DNA of 64,000 nt from Bacteroidota bacterium (GCA_030706735.1 JAUZNZ010000001.1:62001-126000); one strand, 5' to 3'; positions 50,094-59,713 are shown, counted from the first letter of the stretch. Notes: generated by a model not told the origin, from the letters alone. Numbers and translations are program-made.

Positions 50094-50591
50094 ATGTACA
50101 ATCCATTTCCCGTGCTGACTGAGGCGATATTGCATGCCGAGATGGCGAATGGAAAGCGATTTTTCGTTCGCCAATATTTTGCGAGGGGAATGGACGCCCA
50201 TCTGAGAGCGGCATTCCTGTTCCGGGGCTACCCGGAGGAGGAGAAAGACCAGGCCGAAAGTCATTTGGCCGCTATCGCGCGGGATCCCAATGCCTTTCTG
50301 TACGATGCGCTGGTGCCTGAGCATCTCAGCAAGCTGCGAACCGCGGCAGATCAACCGTTCGGCTTCAGGGTCTACTATGCGGCCAAGAGGGGGAAGGATT
50401 GGAAGCCGCCGGCGGTCTATGATGAAAAGATGAAGCGTTATATACGGCGCCATCACGGTCACTGGCGTACCAAACGGGGGGGAGATAAGATTGAGGTCGG
50501 CCTGTACGAAGAATTCGGAGAATTGTTCATTAAATTCAGCTATCTGGGGGAGGAAGACAGGATCCCTTTCAATGACATCGAAAAATATTAA
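50094..50591 (+). CDS. Hypothetical protein, 165 aa
   Basis: ORF between paralog B and SRAP gene, 8-nt gap to the SRAP gene. Confidence 0.7.
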   Translation: MYNPFPVLTEAILHAEMANGKRFFVRQYFARGMDAHLRAAFLFRGYPEEEKDQAESHLAAIARDPNAFLYDALVPEHLSKLRTAADQPFGFRVYYAAKRGKDWKPPAVYDEKMKRYIRRHHGHWRTKRGGDKIEVGLYEEFGELFIKFSYLGEEDRIPFNDIEKY

Positions 50592-50599
50592 GGAACGAT

Positions 50600-51400
50600 A
50601 TGTGTTTGGATATTGCCTATTATTCTGCGCTCGAACTGCTTGACGTTTATTTCCCCGAGTTGGTGCATGACGGCCAGTTACCGTTCGACCTGGACATGGG
50701 TATGCATTTCCTCGCATTGGGTCACAATCGTTATCCGGTCATCACCTTTGCCGAAGGCCGCTATCATCGCAAGTATTTCGAGTGGGGCATCATTGCGGAA
50801 TATATGGATACGCCGGAAAAGATCAAGGCCATGCGTAAATCCATGGTAAATGCACGAAGCGAGAAGATCCTTGATGATAAACGTTCCTTCTGGCATCGTA
50901 TCCGGCAAACCCGTTGCCTGATCCCTGTAACGGGAATCTATGAGCACAGGGAAGTGAAGGGATGGAAGAATAAGATACCTTATCATGTCAGGCTGAAAGA
51001 CCGGCCGATGTTCTGTATCCCCGGACTGTATCACTTCAATACCAGGATCCCTTCCGATCCGGAGACAGGCGAGATGCGAGGCATGTTCACGCTGATCACG
51101 CGGCCCGGTAATGAGATTATGTGCCAGATCCACAATTCGGGTGAGAATGCGCACCGGATGCCGTTGTTCCTTCCCCGAGAGCTTGAACTGCGTTGGCTGG
51201 ATCCGGATCTGACGGAAGAAGCCATGGCGGAGATCCTGGGGTATGAGATGGCTTCCGACCAGGTCGAATATCATACCGTATTCAGCATCCGGGGCCGGAA
51301 TCCGAGGCCGGATGGCAAACCGAAGAATGAGCCTTACGATTATCCTAATCTTCCGGCATTGGGCACAGATGCGGGATCGACGCAAAAGGCCCTGTTTTAG
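50600..51400 (+). CDS. SRAP (SOS response-associated peptidase, YedK/HMCES) family protein
   Basis: N-terminal MC (Cys2), NARSEKI, CLIPVTGIYEH, ENAHRMPLFL motifs. Confidence 0.88.
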   Translation: MCLDIAYYSALELLDVYFPELVHDGQLPFDLDMGMHFLALGHNRYPVITFAEGRYHRKYFEWGIIAEYMDTPEKIKAMRKSMVNARSEKILDDKRSFWHRIRQTRCLIPVTGIYEHREVKGWKNKIPYHVRLKDRPMFCIPGLYHFNTRIPSDPETGEMRGMFTLITRPGNEIMCQIHNSGENAHRMPLFLPRELELRWLDPDLTEEAMAEILGYEMASDQVEYHTVFSIRGRNPRPDGKPKNEPYDYPNLPALGTDAGSTQKALF

Positions 51401-51440
51401 GAGGGATGTGGCCGGAACAGGTCTGCGATCTTGATGCGAT

Positions 51441-51862
51441 CCTAAAAAAATTACCCGGATCATGGAAATGACCCGGGAATTAAACCTTATCCTTTAGGAC
51501 CCGCATAGAAATACAGGTCGTGTCAGAACTGTGTCCTTGCTGTTCCAACCAAAAGTTTATCTCTGAGGAGATTTTTCTTAACTGAGTAAGTAAGATGAGA
51601 CGTTGAATGCAAATGGCGCAGGCCTCAGCTTACTGTCCTAGAGGCTCTGGCTGGCCAGGAAAACGAGTAAGAGAGACCCACGCCAATGGCATGGGCCCTT
51701 CGCTTCGTCATCCCGTTTTCCAGAATCTTGCCAGATTTCTAAGACGGAATCAAAAGCGAATTGCTTCAATGCATTCATGAAGAATTCGCAAAAATAGGTA
51801 TAACCCGGATATTGGCTTAGGGATACGTATTAGCTCATGTAGAGATACTGCCTTAACCAATG
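51441..51862 (-). ncRNA. Candidate structured ncRNA, no family recognised
   Basis: ORF-poor interval with several hairpins (51588-51634, 51635-51746, ~51754-51789, ~51811-51862), minus-strand TAnnTTTG box at 51868-51875 and terminator at 51444-51477. Confidence 0.4.
51444..51477 (-). terminator. Intrinsic terminator on minus strand
   Basis: Minus: CCCGGGTCAT-TTCC-ATGATCCGGG then TAATTTTTTT. Confidence 0.75.
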
Positions 51863-51867
51863 CAAAC

Positions 51868-51875
51868 CAAAGATA
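51868..51875 (-). promoter_or_regulatory. Minus-strand -7 box candidate
   Basis: TATCTTTG on minus strand (TAnnTTTG); no clear -33 TTG. Confidence 0.35.
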
Positions 51876-51894
51876 TGCTATTTATCTGATTTGA

Positions 51895-51922
51895 GGTCTA
51901 ATAAGACCGCATTTTTTATTTT
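51895..51922 (+). terminator. Weak plus-strand terminator-like hairpin
   Basis: GGTCT-AATA-AGACC then GCATTTTTTATTTTTT. Confidence 0.4.
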
Positions 51923-52171
51923 TTCTTATACTTTTTTATCGGCAGGGCCTGATTTCCTCACGCCCATCAAGCCTTCCCATCGGATTCCCGGTTTTTTCCG
52001 ATGTTGGACAAAACTGGATTTTCAAAGGATGAACTTGCCTAATTCATTCATTTGTTGTACCTTGCAGCCGTTATAGCTCCTTTCTATCAGCTTTCGTGAC
52101 AACCTTCCAAGTAAAACCTCTGAAGGATAATGTGAGTAGACGGGCCTTTTTTCATTTAAACATCATTTATT

Positions 52172-53650
52172 TTGTCATTTTCAAATCTGAATCTCATTGA
52201 GCCTATATTAAAGGCTCTCGGGGACGAAGGGTATATTACACCCACTCCCATTCAACAACAAGCCATACCGATCATCCTTAACCGCAGGGACCTCCTTGGC
52301 TGCGCACAGACAGGCACAGGCAAAACAGCCGCCTTCGCTCTTCCTCTTTTGCAGATCATGCACGAAGGAGCGGCCTCCGACCCGCAAACCAGCCATCCAA
52401 GAGGCATCATGCCGATCAAAGCATTGATCCTTACACCCACGCGCGAACTGGCCATACAGATCGAGGAGAGTTTCCGCGCCTATGGGAAGTATACACGGTT
52501 GAAACACCTGGTCATATTCGGGGGCGTACCTCAGCACACGCAGGTACAAGTTCTGCAAAAAGGCATAGATATCCTGGTGGCAACGCCGGGTCGGCTCCTT
52601 GACCTGATGGATCAAGGATATGTCCATCTTCGGGATATCCGCTTTTTCGTTCTGGACGAGGCAGATCGCATGCTGGACATGGGCTTTGTTCATGACGTCA
52701 AAAAGATCATTTCCAAATTGCCGCAGAAACGGCAGTCACTTTTCTTTTCAGCTACGATGCCGCCCGAGATACAACGCCTGGCCGCAACCATCCTGGTCAA
52801 CCCGGAAAAGGTGGAGGTGACCCCTGCAGCCACTACGGCCGAGACGGTCACCCAATCGCTTTACTTTGTAGACAAGAAGGATAAGCGCGGCCTTCTTTTG
52901 CATTTGCTCAACTCTCCGGCGATCCCTACCGTCCTGGTGTTCACGCGTACCAAACACGGTGCCGACAAGGTCGCCCAGTCCCTGAACCGGGCGGGCGTAC
53001 GCGCCGAGGCGATCCATGGAAATAAATCCCAGAACGCACGGCAGAGCGCCTTGTTGAATTTCAAGAACAGGCGCACAAGGGTTTTGGTAGCCACCGACAT
53101 TGCTGCACGCGGGATCGACATCGATGAACTTACCCACGTGATCAATTTCGAATTGCCCAATATACCCGAAACATATGTGCATCGGATCGGCCGGACGGGC
53201 CGGGCCGGAGCAAGCGGCATTGCCATCTCTTTTTGCGACGCGGAGGAGAGGGAATATCTTCGCGATATTCAAAAACTGATCTCCAGGCCCATCCCGGTGG
53301 CGGAGGACAATCCGTTCGCCATGTCCGGCGCAAGTGCCGGAGCGGAAAGGAAAGAGATTGCCGCCGTTCGCGAGATCCTTCCGGTTCAAAAGAAGGGCTC
53401 TTCCGGCAATCCGCGAAGGAATGAACCCGCTCCCCGGCGCGTGGCTACGGTAAATACCGAACGACGCGAGAGGCCGCAAAAACCGGCGCCTCAACCACCT
53501 GTCCAAAAAATCCCCGTTCGTAAGCCGCCCCAGCGGCCGGAGATACATCCTCCTGCCGGGCACAGGACACCTGCGCAGGAACCCGGAGACGACCAGATAT
53601 CCATGCTGGGCTATGCCCTGAGGCAGGCCTCGGGTGAAGAAAAGTGGTAG
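52172..53650 (+). CDS. DEAD/DEAH-box RNA helicase, RhlE-like (TTG start)
   Basis: [41 protein letters not shown] terminus [16 protein letters not shown] begins at TTG 52172. Confidence 0.95.
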   Translation: MSFSNLNLIEPILKALGDEGYITPTPIQQQAIPIILNRRDLLGCAQTGTGKTAAFALPLLQIMHEGAASDPQTSHPRGIMPIKALILTPTRELAIQIEESFRAYGKYTRLKHLVIFGGVPQHTQVQVLQKGIDILVATPGRLLDLMDQGYVHLRDIRFFVLDEADRMLDMGFVHDVKKIISKLPQKRQSLFFSATMPPEIQRLAATILVNPEKVEVTPAATTAETVTQSLYFVDKKDKRGLLLHLLNSPAIPTVLVFTRTKHGADKVAQSLNRAGVRAEAIHGNKSQNARQSALLNFKNRRTRVLVATDIAARGIDIDELTHVINFELPNIPETYVHRIGRTGRAGASGIAISFCDAEEREYLRDIQKLISRPIPVAEDNPFAMSGASAGAERKEIAAVREILPVQKKGSSGNPRRNEPAPRRVATVNTERRERPQKPAPQPPVQKIPVRKPPQRPEIHPPAGHRTPAQEPGDDQISMLGYALRQASGEEKW

Positions 53651-53653
53651 CCT

Positions 53654-54517
53654 ATGGCGATAGAAAAGTCCACGATACAATTATTGCGGCTCCCTTTCTC
53701 TTTTTTCCTGATGCCGGTATACTGGTTTGCCCTGGGTCAGGTGGTGGACAAAGACTGGGGAAAGGCTGCGCTCATTTTTTTCATTCTGCATGGACTCGTC
53801 TACCCCGCCAGCAATGGGTATAACAGTTACATGGACCGCGATACGACGCCAATAGGAGGCTTACGCGCTCCCATGCAGCCCACGCGGCAGCTTTTTATTA
53901 CCACAGTCGGAATGGATATTATTGCCCTGGTTGCCGGCATCCTGGTCAGTCCCTGGTTTACCGCCGGGCTTGCCGTTTACATTCTTGCTTCGAGGGCGTA
54001 CAGCTATCGGCGAATCCGGCTCAAAAAATATCCGATCATAGGCTATCTGACGGTAGCTGCCTGCCAGGGCGCCCTGATCTTCTTTCTGGTTTACCGTGGC
54101 AGCCACACAAAATGGACCTTGGATTTCCCCGTTCCCCTGCCGGGAATGATCGCCAGTTCCCTTCTCGTGGGGGGTTTTTACCCCCTTACCCAGCTATATC
54201 AGCATGAGGCTGACCGGAAGGACGGCGTAAGAACGCTTAGCATGCTGCTAGGCTATAAGGGCAGTTTTGTCTTCACCGGCCTCGTTTATGGCATCGCGTT
54301 TGCGACGCTTGCCTATTATTATTACAGCACCCTGCAAATAAAAGAATTTTACGTGCTGGCAACTTGCATGCTGCCTGTGACCGTTTACTTCTTTATATGG
54401 GCGGCAAAGGTCTGGAGGGATCCTGGTCAGGCTAGTTTTGTCAACACCATGCGAATGAACCTGTTGGCATCGATATGTATAAATGCGGGGTTTATCGCCG
54501 TTTTGGCAATGGGGTAG
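53654..54517 (+). CDS. UbiA-family prenyltransferase
   Basis: NSYMDRD and EADRKDGVRTLSMLLG motifs, multi-TM. Confidence 0.88.
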   Translation: MAIEKSTIQLLRLPFSFFLMPVYWFALGQVVDKDWGKAALIFFILHGLVYPASNGYNSYMDRDTTPIGGLRAPMQPTRQLFITTVGMDIIALVAGILVSPWFTAGLAVYILASRAYSYRRIRLKKYPIIGYLTVAACQGALIFFLVYRGSHTKWTLDFPVPLPGMIASSLLVGGFYPLTQLYQHEADRKDGVRTLSMLLGYKGSFVFTGLVYGIAFATLAYYYYSTLQIKEFYVLATCMLPVTVYFFIWAAKVWRDPGQASFVNTMRMNLLASICINAGFIAVLAMG

Positions 54518-54569
54518 CTTGAAGGTTCCCGTGGCCCGCTTTTTCGTATATATGCATTCAGATGCGAAC

Positions 54570-55676
54570 ATGGTGAGCAAGATCATTTCAATCGGTACGG
54601 CCACGCCGGCTTACATGCACAGCCAGGATGAGATCCTGCAGTTCATGCAACGCATCTATTCCTTAAATACGGAAGGCAGGAGAAAGCTGCGTTACCTTTA
54701 TCACCAGAGTTCCATAAAGACAAGGTATTCCGTTGTTTCCGACTACACCCGGCCGGCTGCTGAGTGGGAATTCTACCCCGCAACCGAGAACCTCGAGCCG
54801 TTTCCCTCCCTGGAAGAACGAATGAGGTGGTATGACCGCCATGCAGCCCCGCTGTCCGTAAAGGCTATCCTGTCCTGTCTTGACGGCAAGGCTGACCCGA
54901 AGGAAATAACCCACCTGATCACGGTAAGTTGTACCGGGATGAGTGCGCCGGGACTGGACCTTCAGATCGTCGACTTAATGGATCTGTCCCCCGGGATTTT
55001 CCGCACATCCGTCAATTTCATGGGTTGCTATGCGGCCATTCATGCGTTGAAACTGGCAAACTCCATTTGCCGAAGCGAGCCCGGAGCGAGAGTATTGATC
55101 GTTTGCACGGAATTGTGCACCCTGCATTTTCAGCGGGAGCCTACTGAAGAAAATATGACTTCCAGCCTTCTGTTCGGAGACGGATCGGCGGCTGCCCTGA
55201 TAATCGCTGACGCGGAGGATCATCCGGAAAAGGGGCTTCGACTGGAAAGCTTCTATTCTGAAGTCATCGCCAAAGGGAAGAAGGATATGGCCTGGACATT
55301 GTCATCCACGGGTTTTCGGATGACCCTGAGCAATTATATTCCAGACCTGATCGGGGAGGACCTGGCCCTCCTCGTGAACAGGGCCTTGAAAAAGAATGGG
55401 ATGCGGCTGGAAGATATTACGCATTGGTGCGTCCATCCTGGCGGCAAACGGGTGCTTGAGGCCATCTCGAAAAGCCTGCACTTCACCAATGGACATCTCG
55501 ATGATAGCTATTCCATTTTGAAGGAATACGGCAATATGTCTTCCCCCACTTTGTTGTTCGTGCTGCAGCGGATCCTTTACCGGCTGGACTTCCGGAGAGC
55601 CAATGCCCTGCTTGGCGTGGCATTCGGTCCGGGCCTTACAATGGAAACCTTTATTGCCACGACAGCGGGAGATTGA
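54570..55676 (+). CDS. Type III polyketide synthase (chalcone/stilbene synthase-like)
   Basis: VNFMGCYAAIHALKLA (Cys), THWCVHPGGKRVLEAI (His), YGNMSSPTLLFVL (Asn), VAFGPGLTMET; alternative start 54552. Confidence 0.93.
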   Translation: MVSKIISIGTATPAYMHSQDEILQFMQRIYSLNTEGRRKLRYLYHQSSIKTRYSVVSDYTRPAAEWEFYPATENLEPFPSLEERMRWYDRHAAPLSVKAILSCLDGKADPKEITHLITVSCTGMSAPGLDLQIVDLMDLSPGIFRTSVNFMGCYAAIHALKLANSICRSEPGARVLIVCTELCTLHFQREPTEENMTSSLLFGDGSAAALIIADAEDHPEKGLRLESFYSEVIAKGKKDMAWTLSSTGFRMTLSNYIPDLIGEDLALLVNRALKKNGMRLEDITHWCVHPGGKRVLEAISKSLHFTNGHLDDSYSILKEYGNMSSPTLLFVLQRILYRLDFRRANALLGVAFGPGLTMETFIATTAGD

Positions 55677-55698
55677 TCCGTGCCCTTAAACATACACC

Positions 55699-56424
55699 AT
55701 GGATTTTGTAAGCAGAAGTTATGAAAAGGAATTGCTGGACCGGTTGGATATTCCCTTCGATGCCATCGACAGGAACATGCATGAACTGGATATCATCAAT
55801 ACGTGGCTGGGCGGTCATGCGATCAGCGTTGGCGGCTTCCAAAGACTGATCGGGAACAGAGGCCGGGTCAGCATTTGCGAGATCGGTTGCGGGGGAGGCG
55901 ACAATCTGATCGCTCTTCGCCGGTATTGCCACAAACAAGGGATCGCGGTACGGTTTACCGGAATTGACATCAATCCACATTGCATCGCGGTTGCCAAAAA
56001 AAAATTCCCCGGACAAGACGCCACTTTCCTGACCTCGGACTACCTGCTGGCCGATCTGGGGGACGAAAGGCCGGATGTCATTTTTTCATCGTTATTCTGC
56101 CATCATTTTACAGACGAGGAACTGGTTACCATGTTGCGATGGATGCGGGATCATTGCCGGATTGGCTTTTTCATCAATGATCTGCATCGCCATCCGTTGG
56201 CCTACCATTCGATCCGACTTCTGACCACCCTGTTCTCCCGGTCCTGGCTCGTAAAGAACGACGCTCCCCTCTCGGTATTAAGAGGGTTTCGGAGAACAGA
56301 ATGGGAGGGACTCCTGCAGCAGGCCGCGATAACTGACTATTCCTTGTCATGGAAATGGGCGTTCCGTTGGTTAATCCTTGCGGAAAAGGGCACGGACAGG
56401 CCTCAGCCGAATATTGTATCTTGA
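55699..56424 (+). CDS. Class I SAM-dependent methyltransferase
   Basis: VSICEIGCGGGDNLIALRRY; FTGIDINPHCIAVAKK. Confidence 0.9.
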   Translation: MDFVSRSYEKELLDRLDIPFDAIDRNMHELDIINTWLGGHAISVGGFQRLIGNRGRVSICEIGCGGGDNLIALRRYCHKQGIAVRFTGIDINPHCIAVAKKKFPGQDATFLTSDYLLADLGDERPDVIFSSLFCHHFTDEELVTMLRWMRDHCRIGFFINDLHRHPLAYHSIRLLTTLFSRSWLVKNDAPLSVLRGFRRTEWEGLLQQAAITDYSLSWKWAFRWLILAEKGTDRPQPNIVS

Positions 56425-56431
56425 ATGCTGC

Positions 56432-57592
56432 ATGTCATCGATGCCCTCCAAATATGATGTACTTGTTGCCGGCGGGGGATTAGCCGGCCTATCGCTAAGT
56501 ATTCAGCTGGCGCGGGCAGGCTATTCGGTGGTCCTCTTCGAAAAGGAAAAATATCCCTTTCACCGGGTGTGCGGAGAATATATCAGTCTGGAAAGCTGGA
56601 ACTTTCTTGAGGACCTTGGTCTCCCGCTTAGCGATTGGAGCCTTCCCGTGATCAAGCGAATATTGGTGTCTGCTCCCAATGGCGATCATATCGAGCAGGA
56701 CCTTCCCCTGGGTGGCTTCGGCATCAGCCGGTACAAGATCGACGCAGCACTGGCTGCAATCGCCAGAAGCAGCGGAGTGACCCTTTATGAGTCCACCAGG
56801 GTAGAAGCCACCTTCTTTGAACGTTCGCGTTTCCGTTTCCGGACATCCGGTGGTGAATTTGAGGGGCGAATGGCATGCGGCACGTTCGGCAAACGAAGCA
56901 ATCTCGACATAAGCTGGCGAAGGCCATTCATCCGCGAACGGGCTACACGATTGAATAATTATGTCGCGGTGAAGTATCATGTCCGGCCCGTAGCGGGAGC
57001 CGAAGAGCGCTTCCCGGCAGACCAGATCGTCCTGCATAATTTCAGGAACGGCTATTGCGGGATGTCGAAAATTGAAGATGGAAAATATTGCCTTTGTTAT
57101 CTTACCACGGCCAAGAACCTTAAAGATAGCGGGAACTCCATACCGGAAATGGAAAAGAACATCCTGCGGCAGAACCCCTACCTAAAACAGCTCTTTTCCT
57201 CTACGCACCCTCTTTTTGATCAGCCTCTCTCCATTGCACAGATCAGTTTTGAAAGGAAATCCCAGGTCGAAGAGCACCTTCTTATGGTGGGAGATGCGGC
57301 CGGCATGATCACCCCCCTCTCGGGTAACGGGATGAGCATGGCCCTGCATGGCAGCAAGATTGCCTTCCGTTGCATGGACTCCTTCCTGCGCGATCAGGTG
57401 GCGAGGCATGAGATGGAACAGGAATACCAGGATCTGTGGAACAAGCAGTTCGGAAAACGACTGTGGACCGGTCGATTGTTACAAAGATTCTTCGGAAGTG
57501 AGTCGGGGAGCAATTTTTTAATAAATTCGCTAAAACATTTCCCCGGGGTTGTGTCGTTTTTAATCCGTCAGACACACGGGCAACCGTTTTGA
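56432..57592 (+). CDS. FAD-dependent oxidoreductase/monooxygenase (geranylgeranyl reductase-like)
   Basis: YDVLVAGGGLAGLSLSIQLARAGYSVVLFEKE; LMVGDAAGMITPLSGNGMSMAL. Confidence 0.9.
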   Translation: MSSMPSKYDVLVAGGGLAGLSLSIQLARAGYSVVLFEKEKYPFHRVCGEYISLESWNFLEDLGLPLSDWSLPVIKRILVSAPNGDHIEQDLPLGGFGISRYKIDAALAAIARSSGVTLYESTRVEATFFERSRFRFRTSGGEFEGRMACGTFGKRSNLDISWRRPFIRERATRLNNYVAVKYHVRPVAGAEERFPADQIVLHNFRNGYCGMSKIEDGKYCLCYLTTAKNLKDSGNSIPEMEKNILRQNPYLKQLFSSTHPLFDQPLSIAQISFERKSQVEEHLLMVGDAAGMITPLSGNGMSMALHGSKIAFRCMDSFLRDQVARHEMEQEYQDLWNKQFGKRLWTGRLLQRFFGSESGSNFLINSLKHFPGVVSFLIRQTHGQPF

Positions 57593-57593
57593 A

Positions 57594-59051
57594 ATGAAAA
57601 AACGCACTCTGTTCATTCTGTTACTGGGGTTTATCTTGTCCGCCAGCGGGTGGGCGCAAAACTACCACGCCATTGAAGGCTCTCCATTTGCGGGGAGTCT
57701 TGGAGTATCTAACAACCCCGCTTCCATTCTATCCACACCCTATCCCTGGGATATCACGCTTTTTTCTGCCCAGGGCACCTGGTCGACCAATGTCCTAACC
57801 CTTTACAATCTTTCCCTCCTATCCTTTTCGGATAGCTCCAAGTATGGGATCAACAACGGCAACTATGGCCGCCGGGTCAATTTCAACTACAATATCCACC
57901 TTCTCAATGCACGGATAGCCCTGGGGCGTACGTCCGCGATCGCCTTTGGCGCCAACCTTCGCGGCTATGGGATCGCGCATACCAGCGCCTATAATTACTC
58001 CGACACGATCCATAATATCCGCAACTACCTGGACGATAACCAGGGCAACGAACCCTATAGCGCCAACTTTGTCACCAGCAGCTGGATCGAGCTATTCGCG
58101 ACTTATGCCCATACCTTTATCGACGACGGAGATCACCGGTTGAACGTCGGCCTTACCCTGCGTGCTATGCGCGGGATTTCAGGAGCCTATATGCAATTTT
58201 CAGGCGGCACGACAAAAACTGTCTCCGCAGGGGGCAAGCCCGTTTATCAGGTAGACGGCGGCAACCTCAGATACGGCTATTCCTCGAATTTCGACGCATG
58301 GCAAAACGGGAACAGCACGGGACAGAACCTGAGCAATTTCCTGAACCTTACCCAGGGCGGAGCCGCTTTTGACCTGGGGGCGGAATACCTGCTCCGCACT
58401 CAGGCACTCCCCGATCCGGGCGCGGACGCGGACGACTATTACGACTATGAATGGAAGATCGGCGTCTCGCTGCTCGATATTGGCGAAAACCGCTACAAAT
58501 ACGGCAATCAAAGCCTCGCAACCACCGGCGTCAGGAATGTGGCGGACTCCATCCTCGACCGGAAATTCGGTTCGGGAGGTATCGACAATCTCCGGCAATT
58601 CAAAGACACGTTGAGCACGGTCGTGGGTGCCCCCGCCGACCTGCGCGGTCTCTATAATATCCTCAACCCGGCCAGGTTCGTGATCAACGTGGATCGCCCG
58701 CTGGAAAACCACTTCGCCGTCAACGCCAATCTATCGCTCAACCTCACGGGTTCGAACGATGGCAAAAGGTTAGGCGTAAAGGAAATGAACCTGCTTACCG
58801 TAACCCCTCGCTGGGAAACCCGACGTTGGGGGGTTTACCTGCCCATTCAATATAATACCGAAAATCAATTGTGGATCGGCGGCGCCTTCAAGGCGGGCCC
58901 CCTGCTATTCGGGATCCATAATTGGGGCTTTCTTTTCTCAAAACAAAAAATGGCCAACGGGGGCGGGTATATCGCCCTGATCATTCATCCAGGACACGGC
59001 TTCGGAGAAAAAGAAGACAAGCGCTACGGTTGTCCGGTGATCAGGAACTAG
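57594..59051 (+). CDS. Outer-membrane beta-barrel protein (DUF5723-like)
   Basis: Signal peptide, SLGVSNNPASIL, repeated beta-strand pattern; 1-nt gap from the FAD gene. Confidence 0.7.
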   Translation: MKKRTLFILLLGFILSASGWAQNYHAIEGSPFAGSLGVSNNPASILSTPYPWDITLFSAQGTWSTNVLTLYNLSLLSFSDSSKYGINNGNYGRRVNFNYNIHLLNARIALGRTSAIAFGANLRGYGIAHTSAYNYSDTIHNIRNYLDDNQGNEPYSANFVTSSWIELFATYAHTFIDDGDHRLNVGLTLRAMRGISGAYMQFSGGTTKTVSAGGKPVYQVDGGNLRYGYSSNFDAWQNGNSTGQNLSNFLNLTQGGAAFDLGAEYLLRTQALPDPGADADDYYDYEWKIGVSLLDIGENRYKYGNQSLATTGVRNVADSILDRKFGSGGIDNLRQFKDTLSTVVGAPADLRGLYNILNPARFVINVDRPLENHFAVNANLSLNLTGSNDGKRLGVKEMNLLTVTPRWETRRWGVYLPIQYNTENQLWIGGAFKAGPLLFGIHNWGFLFSKQKMANGGGYIALIIHPGHGFGEKEDKRYGCPVIRN

Positions 59052-59087
59052 AAGCGGGAATGGCTGCCTGCCGGCCGCAAAATATAT

Positions 59088-59105
59088 TTTCAATAATTAT
59101 TGAAA
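59088..59105. promoter_or_regulatory. Operator palindrome upstream of GbsR-like gene
   Basis: TTTCAATAATTATTGAAA, perfect 18-bp palindrome; contains -33 TTG 19 nt before TACCTTTG (59122-59129). Confidence 0.7.
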
Positions 59106-59147
59106 GTTCAGAAATAATGGATACCTTTGTATCGACAACTCCAAAAC

Positions 59148-59666
59148 ATGAAGATTGCAGAAGCCAAATCACAGTTTATCGCCTCCTGGGGTCGTTTCGG
59201 CACCAATTGGGGGATCAACCGCACCATGGCACAGATACATGCACTGCTATTGGTTAGTCCTGATCCCCTCAGTGCAGAAGAAGTGATGGACCAGCTCAGC
59301 ATCAGCCGGGGAAATGTAAATATGAACCTTCGTGAACTTATTGACTGGGGCCTGGTGGAAAAAGTGATCATCGCCGGCGAGCGGAAGGAATTCTTTTCCG
59401 CGGAAAAAGATATCTGGAAGGTTGCCTGCCAGATCATCAAAGAACGTAAAAAGCGCGAATTGGATCTGTTGCTGCCGGTGTTGAGAGAACTCGGAGAAGT
59501 CGAGGGGGATAAGCGGGACAAAGAAATCAAGACCTTTACAGATACGATCGCGGGAATCAGGAAATTCAGCGAGCAGGCTGACAAGACGCTGGATACGATG
59601 ATCAAGGCCGACGAGCACTGGTTTTTAGGCAGCCTGGTGAAACTATTCGCCGGACGCCGGGATTAG
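59148..59666 (+). CDS. GbsR/MarR-family transcriptional regulator
   Basis: Winged-helix pattern PLSAEEVMDQLSISRGNVNMNLRELIDWGLVEKVIIAGERKEFFSAEKD. Confidence 0.88.
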   Translation: MKIAEAKSQFIASWGRFGTNWGINRTMAQIHALLLVSPDPLSAEEVMDQLSISRGNVNMNLRELIDWGLVEKVIIAGERKEFFSAEKDIWKVACQIIKERKKRELDLLLPVLRELGEVEGDKRDKEIKTFTDTIAGIRKFSEQADKTLDTMIKADEHWFLGSLVKLFAGRRD

Positions 59667-59713
59667 GTATAATAGAAACGAGCCGTGCAAACGGCTTTTC
59701 ATAGCGCATGATA

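Noticed and set aside
51631-51750. MITE or IS remnant as explanation of the long hairpin
   Set aside because: No obvious target-site duplication or transposase fragment; the ncRNA reading fits the terminator better, though it is not excluded.
52748-53680. 310-aa minus-strand ORF over the helicase
   Set aside because: Antisense to a conserved DEAD-box gene; not used as the source of the minus transcript ending at 51444.
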